This document shows, one piece after another, positions 20,877 to 33,059 of a stretch of 64,000 nt of DNA (position 1 is the stretch's first letter; each line of letters opens with the position of its first letter). Source of the DNA: Gymnothorax reevesii (lineage: Eukaryota; Chordata; Actinopteri; Anguilliformes; Muraenidae). Below the pieces are notes generated by a model. That model had not been told where the DNA came from. It saw only the letters and a program-made list of their open reading frames with translations, and did not search any database. The stretch spans positions 115,052,666-115,116,665 of the forward strand of contig CM056576.1 in NCBI GenBank assembly GCA_029721435.1, written 5' to 3'. Both the position numbers and the translations under genes were made by a program.

Positions 20877-21934
20877 AAGTCAATCAAAATACAATGAATT
20901 TCAGATCACATGAGCCAATATGTTATTTACAGTGGAACATAGATAACATTTCAAATGTTGAAAATGAGGTCATTTCAAATTTTCTGGCTTCAACAAGTCT
21001 CAAAAAAGTTGGTACACAGGCAAAAAAGAGCTGAAAAAGCAATTAATATGTAAGAGAATCAGCTGAAAGAACATTTAGCAAGTAATTACATTAACTGGCA
21101 TCAGGTGTGCAACATGATTGGCTGTAAAAGGGATGTCTTGGAGAGGCTGAGTCTCTAAGAAGTAAAGATGGTCAGAGGCTCTCCAACCTGTGAAGGCTTT
21201 GAAGGTCTCATCATCGACAGCGCATAACATCATCAAAAGATTCAGAGAAAACTGGAAAAATCTCTGTGTCTAAGGGACAAGGCCGAAATCCTTTACTGGA
21301 TGTCCGTGATCTTCGGGCCCTTGGACGCCACCGCATCACTCATCGGCATGATCCTATCATTGACATTACTAAATGGGCCCAGGAATACATAGAGAAACCA
21401 CTGTCTGTAAACATGGTCCACCGTGCCATCCACAGATGCCACCTAAAACTCTATCTATTACGCAAAAAGGAAGCCATTGTTGAGCATGATCCAGAAGTGC
21501 TGTTCTGTGGGCTAAGGTTAATTTAAAATGGTCTGTAGCAAAGTGGCAAAGTGTCCTGTGGTCAGAAGAGTCCAAATTTGACATTCTTGTTGGAAATCAT
21601 GGGCGTCGTGTCCTCTGGGCTAAAGAGGAGAAAGACCACCCCTGCTGTTATCAACGATCAGTTTAAACAGGATTGGGAACGAATTCCAATGGCTAAATTC
21701 AAGAAACTTGTCTCCTCAATGCACAGACACCTCCACTCTGCATTAAAAAGAAGAGGGGATGCTACACCATAGTAAATAGGTCCCGTCCCAACTTTTTTGG
21801 GACATGTAGCAGCCATCAAATTTGAAATGAGCTCATTTTGTGGATAAAATTGTAAAATTTCTCAGTTTCAATATTTGCTATGTTGTCTCTGTTCTTTCAT
21901 GAACTTTGTCCCAACTATTTCGGAATTGGGGTTG
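20877..21934 (+). mobile_element. Tc1-like transposon, copy 2, left end missing
   Basis: Same family as copy 1. The right terminal repeat (ccaactatttcggaattggg) ends at 21934 followed by TA, but the left terminal repeat is gone and homology starts around 20877. It lies about 60 bp from the hAT right end. Transposase remnants run on plus from the ATG at 21168. Confidence 0.8.
21168..21772 (+). pseudogene. Tc1 transposase, broken, copy 2
   Basis: Starts M-V-R-G-S-P-T-C-E. Recognisable blocks are G-Q-G-R-N-P-L-L-D, the run before A-Q-E-Y-I-E-K-P-L-S-V, and C-terminal F-K-K-L-V-S-S-M-H. A deletion near 21195 removes much of the DNA-binding domain; shifts and stops occur near 21525 and 21665. Dead copy. 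Confidence 0.75.
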
Positions 21935-22189
21935 TAAGTATTAAAGATGCTTGTCATGAAGGGGTTGAATAATTTTGAGCTTGCAGTAGTCATAAAAAGT
22001 GGAATTTTGCATTAAATTTGGAGAAGCCACTTTGTAATATTTGTTGTGTTGAGCCCTTTAACTGTACTCGTTTGATTTGTTCATTGCAAACAGCTGAAAG
22101 TTTGTAAATTTTTGCCAGTAAACCTAATTTGCAACGGGTGTTGAATAATTTTCATCGTAACTGTGTATATATATTTATATATAAATGCG

Positions 22190-22245
22190 CGCACACACGC
22201 ACGCAAGCACACACACATGCACACACACACACACACACACACACA
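22190..22245. repeat. (AC)n microsatellite
   Basis: Run of CA/AC dinucleotides with minor interruptions, ending directly against the terminal repeat of the next transposon fragment. Confidence 0.9.
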
Positions 22246-22900
22246 ACCCCAATTCCAAAAAACTTGGTATGGTGTGTAAAATGTAAATAAAAGCAGAATG
22301 CAATGATTTGAAAATTTTATAAACTGACATTTTATTCACAAAAGAATATAGGCAAAATATCAGATGTTGAAAGGGAGACATTCAACCATTTAATGAAAAA
22401 TATTAGCCCATTTTGAATTTGATGGCAGCAGCACATCTCAAAAAGTTGGGATAGGGCCATGTTTCCGATTGTCTAGCATCCCCTCTTTTAACGACAGTCT
22501 GTAAATTTCTTGGAAGTGAGATTAATTGCTGGAGTTTTGGGAGAGGAAAGTTGTCATATAAATTGTCATGGGTATGAGATGCTTCTCCTTGTTTGCATCT
22601 CTGTTTTGGTGCAATCATGGTGATGCTGTATCTAACCAAAAGTGCAATTTTGGTGTCATCTGACTGAAGAACCTTGTTCTAGTCATGATTTAAATGACGG
22701 TTGCCAAACTCCAGGCACTTGCTTCTGTGTCCTCTGGTCAGAAAAGGCTTTCTTCAGGCAAACCTTCCAAAGAGCCTGTGGCTGTGGAGGTGGCGCCTGA
22801 TGGTGCTTTTTGAAACCTGGTGACCCCAAGATACCACCAAGGCCTACGATTCCTTCACAGTGATTCTTCAATGGCTGTATAAGTGAAGGCATAAGTATGC
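22244..22900 (-). mobile_element. Tc1/mariner-type fragment, second subfamily
   Basis: Begins caaccccaattccaaaaaac after the AC run and contains the phrases aatgcaatgatttg and ccatttaatgaa of a Tc-like family different from copies 1, 2 and 4. On minus, 22639-22403 encodes a C-terminal-like piece (L-P-K-L-Q-Q-L-I). The DNA on to about 22900 may belong to the same element. Right end not found. Confidence 0.5.
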
Positions 22901-23728
22901 AAGGTTGTGCTGTTGTTTTATTGCCATTATTGTGACAAACTGCGCCGTCTATATCAGATTTTAGACACTTTGGGCTTTCTAATATCCGCTGAAATATAAG
23001 GGGTTTGTGGAGACTAAATATTCTGTCCTCCAGCCAGGAAAGAATATGTTCTCTCTGACCCCCCAACCCCCCACATAGTTGTCTCTTTATATTACTTGAA
23101 GCTCCTCCCACTCACTGGCTAATGTGCGTCTCGTCAGGAAAGTAAACACACTGCAGACCTCCACAGTTTAAAGAGAAAGTGATATATGTCTGTGTCGTCA
23201 TGCAGCGCCGACAGACCTACTGCCTTGATATTTATAGGATCAATTTATTGCAAAAATTGCATATATTGGTCACATATTCTGTGGGGGTACAGTGATTAAA
23301 AAAAAAAGCCATATATTATTAAACTTGAGGCGAGTTGCATCAGGGACATGGCAAAGCGATACTGCTGGGCTGATTGATTTTTCAACACTTCTTTGATGTT
23401 TTATCGGCTCACCTCACCTACAATTTATTATATAGCTACAATTTATCATTAAGAGTTGACCTTTTGTGATAAAATGGAATTTGATTTTTTATTTTTTTTA
23501 GTTATGACTCTTCAGTGATAAATAAAAACTTTGTAAAATAATATTAAAAATAAGACAATATATTAATAATTTGCGCCACAAAATGAAATTCATTTTTTGT
23601 AAGCACGTTGCAGGTGCATTGGACTGGGGCCAAATATGTGCATAACATTGAGAGAGATTTCCTGTTGAGTTTTTATTAGCTTTAAGGTGATGATTAAAAA
23701 CCATCTTCAAAGTTGTAGAATCCTTGCA
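22900..23728. other. Intergenic DNA, no gene seen
   Basis: The 142-residue minus ORF ending in this region resembles no family I recognise and overlaps repeat-like DNA. No V exon or RSS. Confidence 0.4.
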
Positions 23729-23766
23729 GGTTTTTGTAAGGGAATTAGCATTAATTTATCACTGTG
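23729..23766 (-). other. 23-type RSS of V3
   Basis: Heptamer CACAGTG (23766-23760), 22-bp spacer, nonamer ACAAAAACC (23737-23729) on minus. Confidence 0.93.
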
Positions 23767-24216
23767 CTACGCCACAGAGCACAGTAATACACTGCAGTGT
23801 CTTCTGGAGTTAATTCTGAAATAGTCAGATCTGTTTTTCCACTGGATTTGTCAGCAGTTGCATCAAATCGATCTTTGGCTAAATTTGATGTGCCAGACCT
23901 ATACCCCCTGTGCAGTATATACTGAAGAGCTGACCCAGGGTACTGACGGTACCAGTAGAAAGTATATACATAGCCTGTGCTGCCTGTGCTGAAGGTACAG
24001 CCCATTGAGACTTCTTGTCCTTCAGTCATGTTCAGTACTTTAACTTCTCCTGAGGAAATGGCTGAAAGGAATATATTGTACACAGAAAGAGAAAATTAAC
24101 CATTATGTAATCAAAATTAGGTTCAGCAACAAGCAGAAACTGATATTTTCTTTGCGGGTCATGAAAGATGACTTACAAAATGTAACTGTTAGCACCAGCC
24201 CTGCAAAAAACTCCAT
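23767..24216 (-). CDS. V3: TCR alpha/delta variable segment, family F (divergent)
   Basis: Leader exon 24216-24177 (M-E-F-F-A-G-L-V-L-T-V-T-F, GTAAGT donor, phase 1), intron of only 115 bp, V exon 24061-23767, open. It reads V-S-M-G-C-T-F for Cys23, F-Y-W-Y-R-Q-Y for Trp41, D-R-F-D-A-T in FR3 and E-D-T-A-V-Y-Y-C-A-L-W-R at the end. This differs from all other V genes here: the FR3 resembles classical vertebrate TRAV/TRDV genes, the end is C-A-L-W and not C-A-L-x-P, and it stands alone between long gene-free stretches. It could be a delta-type V gene, but that needs phylogeny. Intact by eye. Confidence 0.92.
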
Positions 24217-24289
24217 TGTGGGATTTGGGTCATGAGAGGAGGGAGAACCTGAGGCAGAATTTGTGCTTTTGTATGGCTGTGAGGATGAG

Positions 24290-24299
24290 TGGGAGGAGC
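24290..24299 (+). promoter_or_regulatory. GGGAGGAG box upstream of V3, reversed
   Basis: tgggaggagc is on plus about 75 bp 5' of the V3 ATG, the opposite orientation to the boxes of the other V genes. Inferred. Confidence 0.25.
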
Positions 24300-27200
24300 A
24301 ACAGTGCCCTTCATTATTTATCTTATTTTGCCCATACATTTGTGTTTTACAATGATTATACCATCCTTGGCAATTATTTATCTGCCATTCAATGTTGTAA
24401 TTTCTTGTTGATTTCATTTTGATTGTAATTTCTAGACTAAATTGCATAGGAATAGCACAGCAATCAGACACATCTAAAGGCCCATTTAAAGACTTATTTA
24501 CCTTCAAATCTGCCTTGACAACCATCCTGTACCATTCTTCTAAGAGGGATAAGTACGAATTACTCATATTTGTACTCATTGTCAGGTTGAATGAAGTTTC
24601 AGGTATTTTCGTGTTTTAACCATATCAGTCGCGTTTAAACTGTAAGACGCAGTTTGTATTCATATGAATTGGAAATTGCCATCCAGCATGGCTGCATTTA
24701 TGAACAAAACATAAAAGATACATTTAGGGGTGCAATGCATTTTTTTAATATGTTATAGCTATGATGACATGCTTCTTTCTTCAGGTGAAACATGAGGAAA
24801 AATTTATTTTTCAGTATAATTCCAAGGGAGGTGGAAAAATACCAATAACCGCACTTCTCAGGTCAGAAAGCGCTGTGCATCATTCTTCTATACTCATAAC
24901 AATGATTTAAGACTAGAATTAATGATAAAACATAGGTGGAGGCTATCTGAGTGCGCCCAGCAAGTTAGGCTACTTTATGTTTTAAGCATAAAGCGCGGAA
25001 ACACATCGAGATGCTTGTAGGGATGTCCATATAACTCTGCAAAATTTTGGCTGGGGTCCCAATATTGCACATCAATCGAGTACACATACATCTTATGGCT
25101 GGAAGTAACCAATTAGGGCCTAGGCCAGTGTATTTTCACTTTAAACGACACGAAAGAGAGCTGTGGACGCAAATAAGCGGCACAGGTATTTGAATCATAA
25201 CAGCCATTGAATATTGAAATATAAACATCACTGAATTCATAGCATTGAAATATTTTACTCTGAAAACCATCTATCAGAATGTATTTGTTTTGAATTGATC
25301 TCTTTGAAATCAAAATATGAATAGTTTAATTTAGTGTTTCTTTTTCAATGCATATGAGTCAAATTCAAATTGAAAAAAATACAACATTACTCAAATTTGA
25401 TTGGTTGAATTCAGATTGTAAAAATTCCTGTTAAATATTTTCAGATGGAAACATCCGGGCTACCAGTGACAGGATGGCCAGTTGACGCTGAATGGAATCA
25501 AACCAACTTCTGGCATATCAGAGCACGGTCTGTCAGTGACGTGATTTCAAAAAGAAACAGTGATTTAAAACAATTCAAAGAGATCAACTCAGAACAAATG
25601 AATTTAGCTGGATGGTTTTCAGAGTGAAATATTCCAGTGATTTAATAAGCCCTTTTTGCACTAGTAGTGAGCTTGCCAGTAGCGTACGCACGTTCTTTGC
25701 TAGTTGGCACAGATAGAAACGCTCTTGAGCCCATTGGTGAGAATGAAACCTTCTTTATTGTAGAATTGAATGTGGATCATCGATGATCTTGGCCAAATCT
25801 ATACCAGGTGCAGTTAAAATAACTCAAATAAAAACCTGGGCATCAGTCACGCTAGCTAATGAGAATACACAGCCGCTTGCCGGGCTTAGATGCCTTATTT
25901 GTAGTAAAAAAAAATAAAAAAAAACCCACAGCTAATTCCTGCTGTTCAAACGAGCCCCAACACTCTTGCTCATCAACTCGCATACAGATGTCACAACCTC
26001 TCGCTTTTTTCCCCGCCCAGAGCATTTATACCCAAATCTATCCAGCTAACCTGTTCTCTTTTAGGTCCGCTAAAGGCCATCAATGAGCTGTGTTTTCTTG
26101 CCCTTATTTTTTAATACAAAATCACAGATGACATCACACATACAATACATACGCCCTCACAAACTTATTGGTCACAACCTAATGTAAAATCCTCAACACT
26201 GTATGCTGCAAAGAAAATCCAAAGAAACATTACAGTAGAGTATTATGCATTTAAATCTGCAAACTTCATGTTTTTCTCAGGGAGACAGAACTTGTAACAA
26301 TGCGTTTGATAGCGCCCCCAGATGGATCATCCCAAAGAAACAGGCATGACAATGAACAGCACTGTCACATTATGAATTCAGTGGTGCTTATATTTCAATA
26401 TTAAGAATTCAATCGCTGTTCAAATTCAAATGCTAATGTCACTTGCTTGCACAGAAAACAGTTTTTAGGAAAACTGAATTTTCACATGCGAACACAATGT
26501 AGCAAAAATTTAGGGACATGACTTGATTGCTTATCAGAATGGTTATTTTGTGTCTTTCCATGAGTTATATAGTCCAACTATACATATCAGGGCATTCAAT
26601 GGAGATACAGATATATTTATACATTTTAGGGGCATGAGGTGAAAGGCATGTGTTCTTTTTTATGATTAAATCTGACTATTTTGAAAACTGAGGAGACCCA
26701 ACTTTGACCAGCTGTCACACAAAATGATTTATTTATTTATTTATTTTTTGCCCGTGATGATTTAGGTCGCATAAATTATAGGACAAGTCAAGGAAATAGA
26801 AAAAAAAAAGTTCTAGCTTCACTTTTGGAAAATTTCATTTGCCACCACCCTGGTTCCCAGTATGTGAGCCTGAGCCACAGATATACTGTAAGCCTTTTTC
26901 AGCAACGCTAGATGTGTATTTCAGAGATTCCATCATGAAACAGTGACATCTTGCTGAAAACTAAAGCCATTGCAGCATGCTGAGGACAAGTGGATTTTTT
27001 TCTCCAGTTTTGTGCACTGCTATGGTAGCAGCTAATGGTTTTGAAAAATAGAATAGAAATGATAAAAAAAACAGTGATGCACATTATGCACATTACATTC
27101 ATTAATGCATCTAAATGAATAATTGAGAATCAGACGTTCGGTGAATATCATTCTGTGCTTCATCTCTTTCACACCTCCCCATCTGGTAATTGGTCTTCAG

Positions 27201-27465
27201 AAAAAAAAAGTTCACTTTTAGTAAACTTTTTGTAAAATAATAATCTGTTTTTCAACATGCACATTTAAAATGTCAGTATAAGGAAAAATATACACTACAA
27301 ATATCATACGCCCGTAGCAAGATATTGGAGTGGGAGGTTTTTTTTAACAATTGATTTTCAAAATGATAAAAAAACATCTCCGAATAATGTTCATTCATTA
27401 AAAACATATCCTTGAGTACGCAGTGATGATTTATAAAAATCATGCTTGTGTTTGTCTCTTCCTCA
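24300..27465. other. Intergenic DNA, no gene seen
   Basis: About 3.1 kb, AT-rich, without V exons, RSS or recognisable transposon proteins. Short poly-A and ATTT runs near 25908-25925 and 26730-26745. Short ORFs here have no visible family features. Confidence 0.5.
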
Positions 27466-27503
27466 GGTTTTTGTGCTGATCTCATGGGTTTCCTGTCACT
27501 GTG
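27466..27503 (-). other. 23-type RSS of V4
   Basis: Heptamer CACAGTG (27503-27497), 22-bp spacer, nonamer ACAAAAACC (27474-27466). Confidence 0.93.
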
Positions 27504-28042
27504 GGCTCCAGGGCACAGTAGTACAGAGCAGAGTCTGTCAGTGCAGCAGAGGAGATCTGCAGATCCACACGCTTGATGTTCTTATCATGTTTCACTGTGA
27601 AACTCTGATCTGTCTTTTCCTCAGCACCTCCAGTGATGAGGATGAGGAATTCTGGTTGGGATCCAGGATATTGCCGATACCACTGCAGACTGTATGGATC
27701 AGCAGATGAGTAGGTGCATGACAGATTAACTCTGCTGCCAGCCAGAATATGCTCTTCTGTAGATGTGGCGGTAATTGTATCCTGTCCAAGGCCATTACCT
27801 GTGGGCAAAATTATGTTTTCTATTACTTTAAAGTGATAAGTGAAATTTACTGAGCCAGGTGTTGTTTCTTGTAATTTATGTTCATAAAAGATACAAAAAA
27901 CCTTTATGCTCAGTTTTAATCATGAAGAATTTAATATTGAGACATTCCTCGAAATTGTATGAGCACCACCGATGACAGATGCAAATAGCCACTTACCAAA
28001 CACTGCTGACAATAGAAGAAATAAACAATGTAGTTTCATCAT
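27504..28042 (-). CDS. V4: TCR alpha/delta variable segment, family C
   Basis: The leader exon ends at 27997 before a GTAAGT donor. It starts at one of two adjacent in-frame ATGs (28042 or 28039): M-M-K-L-H-C-L-F-L-L-L. V exon 27798-27504, open: G-N-G-L-G-Q-D-T-I-T, N-L-S-C-T-Y, L-Q-W-Y-R-Q-Y-P-G-S, K-R-V-D-L-Q-I-S-S and D-S-A-L-Y-Y-C-A-L-E-P. Closest relatives are V5 and V7. The Glu in C-A-L-E-P is unusual in the set. CTCCTCC box about 82 bp upstream. Confidence 0.93.
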
Positions 28043-28123
28043 TGAGGTTGTAAAGAAACTGATTTCAAGTGCAGCTGGAACAGAAAAAGTAAATTCTGAC
28101 TTCACTGCACAGTTTTAACCAGT

Positions 28124-28133
28124 AACTCCTCCC
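28124..28133 (-). promoter_or_regulatory. Upstream GGAGG-type box of V4
   Basis: Plus-strand aactcctccc about 82 bp 5' of the ATG; minus reads GGGAGGAGTT. Conserved position across V genes; function inferred. Confidence 0.4.
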
Positions 28134-29365
28134 ACTAACAGATCCTCCTCCTCTGGACTCAAAGTTTTAAATTAAAAGAGATTTTTTTGTGGAAGTCAAA
28201 TACAGCATGAACAGATAAGTGGCTTAATCATTTAGTGTATTATTTGATTGTGAATTGTTCATATATTCGAAACATATTCTGTAGAGTTCTATCTAGTTGT
28301 CGCAAGGGTGGGGTTACATTTTGCTGTCATGCTGTTGCCGTTGAGTCACGGTGAAGTTTAGGTTAATTGCGGGAAGATTACTGAAGGCCTAGGTATAAAA
28401 TGCACGGCCCGCCAGTGTTGTGAAATTGATGGTCATGTGGCTGCATAGTACAGGACATGGTCATTGTCATTTTCTGGTTCCAATTTACTTTTACTGATTG
28501 GGAGAAAGCATGCACTCCAGTGTTGAAGCAGGGCAGTTGCACGCTCGTTGCTCACTGCAGTTTACACTCACTTATACAATCACATACACTACTGGAGATA
28601 TGAAGATGTGACTTAAGATTGCCAGTAATATGTTTTTGAATGTGAGACGAATCTACAAAAGTGGCACACCACAACTACTGCTGTTAGACAAACACAATTG
28701 GTGTATTTAACTCCCTGTTGTGGTGCAGAGAACATGTACTGGAACAAGTCAAACAGACGGGAACATGTTCGTAAAAGGCGTTTCTGTTTCCAAATCTCTC
28801 TCCACCTCAGTTGGTTGAGCAGCGAGACCAAACAGCATCCAACATGACTGACGGTAAGCAATCTTTCGGAGAGTCCCTATGACAATTTTTCTCTCTCATA
28901 CTCAAATAAACTTATACCTAAGCGATAGAAATGTATGCAACATTGGTATTTGAGCTCTGAAAGTCTTGATATTTCCAAAAAAAAAAGGAGTCAGATACAA
29001 ACTGAATGAAGTAGGCATCAACAATAAATATGGTCTATAGACATCAGGTACAGTAACGGCGTTTTCCAGGGTCCATACATTTTGTGAATCCATGGGAACC
29101 TGCGCTTTCCTGTTCAAGACTATGAACCCGTTTGCATGTTTTTGGCCCGCTTCGGAACAGTCGGGAACGGGGAGTCGAAGACAACCAATGTGTGCACGTG
29201 CCAGAGAAACCAGGGAAACCAGCTGGGACATAACATTGGTGCAAACTACCTAGGTTGCTAGGTCATCTTCAGCAACCAAGCTTTAGGGAAAAGTACCACT
29301 AGGCCAAGGTTTCTCTAATTGATTAGTGAATTTACATGATGTAGGTTATGATGGGTCTACATGAT
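28134..29365. other. Intergenic DNA, no gene seen
   Basis: Mixed composition, no V exon or RSS. Two overlapping minus ORFs near 28902-29244 show no conserved domain and I do not call them genes. Confidence 0.45.
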
Positions 29366-29916
29366 GTACTATGAGGCTGCTGTCTGTCCTGGCACCTCGT
29401 TGGTGGAATGATCTACCTATCGAAGTCAGAACGGCAGAATCCTTGAGCATCTTCAAGCGCCGCCTGAAAACCCACCTCTTCAGGCTCCACCTCTCCCCTA
29501 CTCCACTGCCTTGATTCCTGTCCCTACATCCTTTTGATTTGTTGCACTTTATTCTGTTTACTTCCTGACTGTATCACTTGATTTGGTTTCCCTTCATTTT
29601 GTTGCACTCTTGTCAGTTTACTTGATTTTCCTGCCCCTTTGTTGCACTTGACCTATTGCACTTATTTTATTGCTCTTTGTTGCACTTGCCTCTGCACTTA
29701 ACCTTGTTGCCATTTTTGTTCACTTGCCTTTGACCTTGCCTTTTTGTTAATAGTCTAGATCTGTAACAATGGAACGTGTTCTGTCACTTACTGTTAGCAC
29801 TTTTACTTGTCTCCTAGGAGGTCTGCACTTTTGTACTGTTCTTATGCACTTTTGTACGTCGCTCTGGATAAGAGCGTCTGCTAAGTACCTGTAATGTAAT
29901 GTAATGTAATGTAACA
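29366..29916 (+). mobile_element. L2-type LINE 3' end
   Basis: The left part codes for a LINE ORF2 C-terminal tail: L-A-P-R-W-W-N-D-L-P, then I-F-K-R-R-L-K-T-H-L-F, ending in a stop near 29512. The right part is the 3' UTR ending in ctctggataagagcgtctgc and a (TGTAA)n tail at 29890-29915, the usual end of L2-like elements in fish. 5'-truncated as is normal for LINE insertions. Confidence 0.8.
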
Positions 29917-30395
29917 ACCAGAGTTGTTGAAAAAAAGAAAAAAATAATTACGTTGTGTCGGGTGCACTTCCAATTAAGTCTGATAATAACACGTCGTATA
30001 TTTTACATTGGCACATTGCTTCCGCCCCAGCATGCATAAAAGATTCTCAGGGAGCTCCTTCCATTGTGTTATCGTGTTTAACACTGTGACACTGCTCAAA
30101 GTTCATGTCACCTTAAATACTACAGCGACAGACCATGTAATTTTGCAGAATAATATTGCCTCAAACTGGTTAAAACTATTTTTTTAGGGGCAATGACCAA
30201 TGAAATGAGCCTTCAAACATGCATTCTGGCTATGCAAGAATCAAGAAAAATTACTTTGCGACACCTTTCAATTGTTATAAAAATAAAACAATTGACGTTT
30301 TCACTGTTTTTGTTTATAACCCATATTTTTACCTCAATATAACTGTGGCAAAATATTTTATTTTTTCTCATTGCCTGTTGGAATATTTTTAAATA
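29917..30395. other. Intergenic DNA, no gene seen
   Basis: AT-rich, no coding or RSS signal. Confidence 0.5.
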
Positions 30396-31794
30396 CAAAC
30401 CCAATTCCGAAATAGTTGGGATGAAGTGTAAACTGTGAATAAAATCAAAATGCAATGACTTTCAGATCACATGAGCCAATATTTTATTTAAAATAGAACA
30501 TACGTGACATTTCAAATTGAGACATTTCACATTTTTATCCACAAAATTAGCTTATTTCAAATTTTCTGGCTGCAACAGGTCTCAAAAAAGTTGGGTAACA
30601 GGCAAAAAAGGTTCTGAAATAGCAATTAATATATAAGAGAATCAGCTGAAAGAACATTTAGCAAGTAATTAAGTTAACTGGCATCAGGTGTGTAAAATGA
30701 TTGGCTATAAAAGGGATGTTTTAGAGAGGCTGAGTCTCACAGAGTTAACGATGGCCAGAGGCTCTCCAACCTGCGAAGGCTTGCGTAAAAAAAAATTGTG
30801 GAATACTTTAAAAACAATGTTCCCCAATGTCAAATTGCAAAGGATTTGAAGGTCTCATCATCGACAGTGCATAACATAATCAAAAGATTTAGAGAAACTG
30901 GAAAAATCTCTGTGCGTAAGGGACAAGGCCGAAGACCTTTACTGGATGCCTGTGATCTTCGGGCCCTCAGATGCCACTGAATCACTCACCGGCATGATTC
31001 TGTCATTGACATTGCTAAATGGGCCCAGAAGTACTTCAAGAAACCACTGTCTGTAAACATGGTCCGGCGTGCCATCCACAGATGCCACCTAAAACTCTAT
31101 TATGCAAAAAGGAAGCCATTGTTGAGCATGATCCAGAAGCACCCCTGTGCACTGTGGGCCAAGACTCATTTAAAATGCACTGTAGCAAAATGGCAAAGTG
31201 TATATAAAGGTTTTAGAGCACCATATGCTCTCCTCCAGATGACATCTATTCAATGGAAGGCCTTGTGTATTTCAGCAGGACAACGCAAAACCACATAGTG
31301 CACCAGTTACATCAGCATGACTTCGTAGCAGAAGAGTCCGTGTGCTGAACTGGGCTGCCTGCAGTCCTGATCTTACACCAATTGAGAACATTTGGCGCAT
31401 AATTAAACGAAAAGTCCATTGAAGGAGACCCAAAACTCTCCAGCACCTGGAAGCCGGTATTAAACAAGAGTGGGATCAAATTCCAATAGCTAAACTCAAG
31501 AAACTTGTCTTCTCAATGCCCAGATGCCTCCACCCATGTTAAAAAAGAACAGGGGATGCTACACCATGGTAAACAGGCTCCTGTCCCAATTTTTTTGAGA
31601 CCTGTAGCAGCCATCAAATTTGAAAGGAGCCCATTTTATGGATAAAATTGAAAATTTCTCAGTTTCAACATTTGCTATGTTATCTCTGTTCTATTGTGAA
31701 TAAAAAAAAATTGGCTGGCGTGACTTGAAAGTCATAGCATTTTCATTTTATTCACAATTTACACTTTGTCCCAACTATTTCAGAATTGGGGTTG
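30396..31794 (+). mobile_element. Tc1-like transposon, copy 4, both ends present
   Basis: Left repeat caaacccaattccgaaatag and right repeat (complement of caaccccaattctgaaatag) are each bordered by TA (30394-30395; 31795-31796). Same family as copies 1 and 2. 1399 bp with an internal deletion in the transposase. Confidence 0.9.
30751..31541 (+). pseudogene. Tc1 transposase, broken, copy 4
   Basis: Starts M-A-R-G-S-P-T-C-E. Blocks seen: Y-F-K-N-N-V-P-Q-C-Q-I-A-K (helix-turn-helix), [29 protein letters not shown], and later W-P-K/N-W-A-A-C-S-P-D-L-type text near 31350. The first catalytic block (W-S-D-E) is deleted at about 31200, and a stop lies near 30980. Inactive. Confidence 0.78.
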
Positions 31795-31796
31795 TA

Positions 31797-33059
31797 CATT
31801 TTCACCAAAATGAAATACGAAAGTGGTGGTGTATATTCTGCACACTATCATCATGTATCTTCAACTGCACATGACTGTATACTCATATTTTATTCAATAG
31901 CCTTGTTGATGGAAGTGGTTCTTTCTGTTTTTCCAATAAAGCATGGTTTTCCTGCAAAATATGACACCGTTAAATAGTGACATTTTGTGGTTAATTTTAT
32001 GCGCGGCTGGGTATTGAGCGCCCGGTTTTGCAACAAGTGCTTGGCTAGTGATAGATTGATGAACAGAGTCTGGACATTTTAACGTTGACCGATGACTGTT
32101 GTGAATATGCACAGATTGTTGTATGACTTTGTATGACTATTGCTAGATTTCTTAAATGACAGGAACTCGGTTTTGATTAAAATTTTGGTAATATCTACCA
32201 GAGGAGAACTGATGGGGGAATGCTTTTATATTAGACTAATTCTCAAGGTGAAGCACAATTTATTATCAGCGATAAGAATAGTTACTTTCAATGGACCATT
32301 CAGTGGATGATAATCACAATTTTAATGGCACTGAAGCTTCATTTGACTGTGACTTGCTGTGCCATGATAATGTCCCTTTAACAATCATAAAAAAAATTAT
32401 GTTCAATGATTTTGAAACTTCAACAAAAGAATTTTTATAAAAACAAATAGTTTAAGAGTAAATCATCATGTAAGAATAAAAATGAATTATATATTCCTAG
32501 AATTGCTACAGACTTGAAGCATATATTCAAAGATTTAAAAAAAATGACCGAGTCTCAAAAATACATGTAGTATGAGTGTTGACAGTGCTTGTACACATTA
32601 AATACCTGCATTAGGCATGTGCGTAGGAAGCGAGGGGGTCGCGGGGAACATGACACCCCCAATGTTGACACCCTTACCAAAAAAAAAGTAAAAAAAAACC
32701 CTGAAAAGTACAAACTTCTAATTTAAACTATTCTCGCAAACTGCACATCCCTGCCAAGAGATTAACCCCCCCCAACCCGTGTCTAGCAACGCTTACTTCT
32801 TGCCCAACTACTCACATGATCCGGCTTGATCATGGATGGTCCGGTAGCGGAAAAATAAGTTTGTAACCAACTGGCTGTCATTACACTCTGCCATTAGGTT
32901 AAAAGTTAGACAGATATAGATAATGTTGTATAGACATTGATTTATTAAGAAAATGCCAGATTAACTTTTAAACTGTGATAATCAGACTTTCACGTTGAGG
33001 GCTAAGGTAACGTTGCAAATTATCTCAAACATTTAACACCCTGTTGTATTAACGCGGTG
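31797..33059. other. Intergenic DNA, no gene seen
   Basis: No V exon, RSS or transposon protein recognised. A short stretch near 32625-32700 with C and A runs looks repeat-derived. Confidence 0.45.

Noticed and set aside
22683..23111. 142-residue minus ORF
   Set aside because: No recognised motifs and sits beside transposon DNA; likely random.
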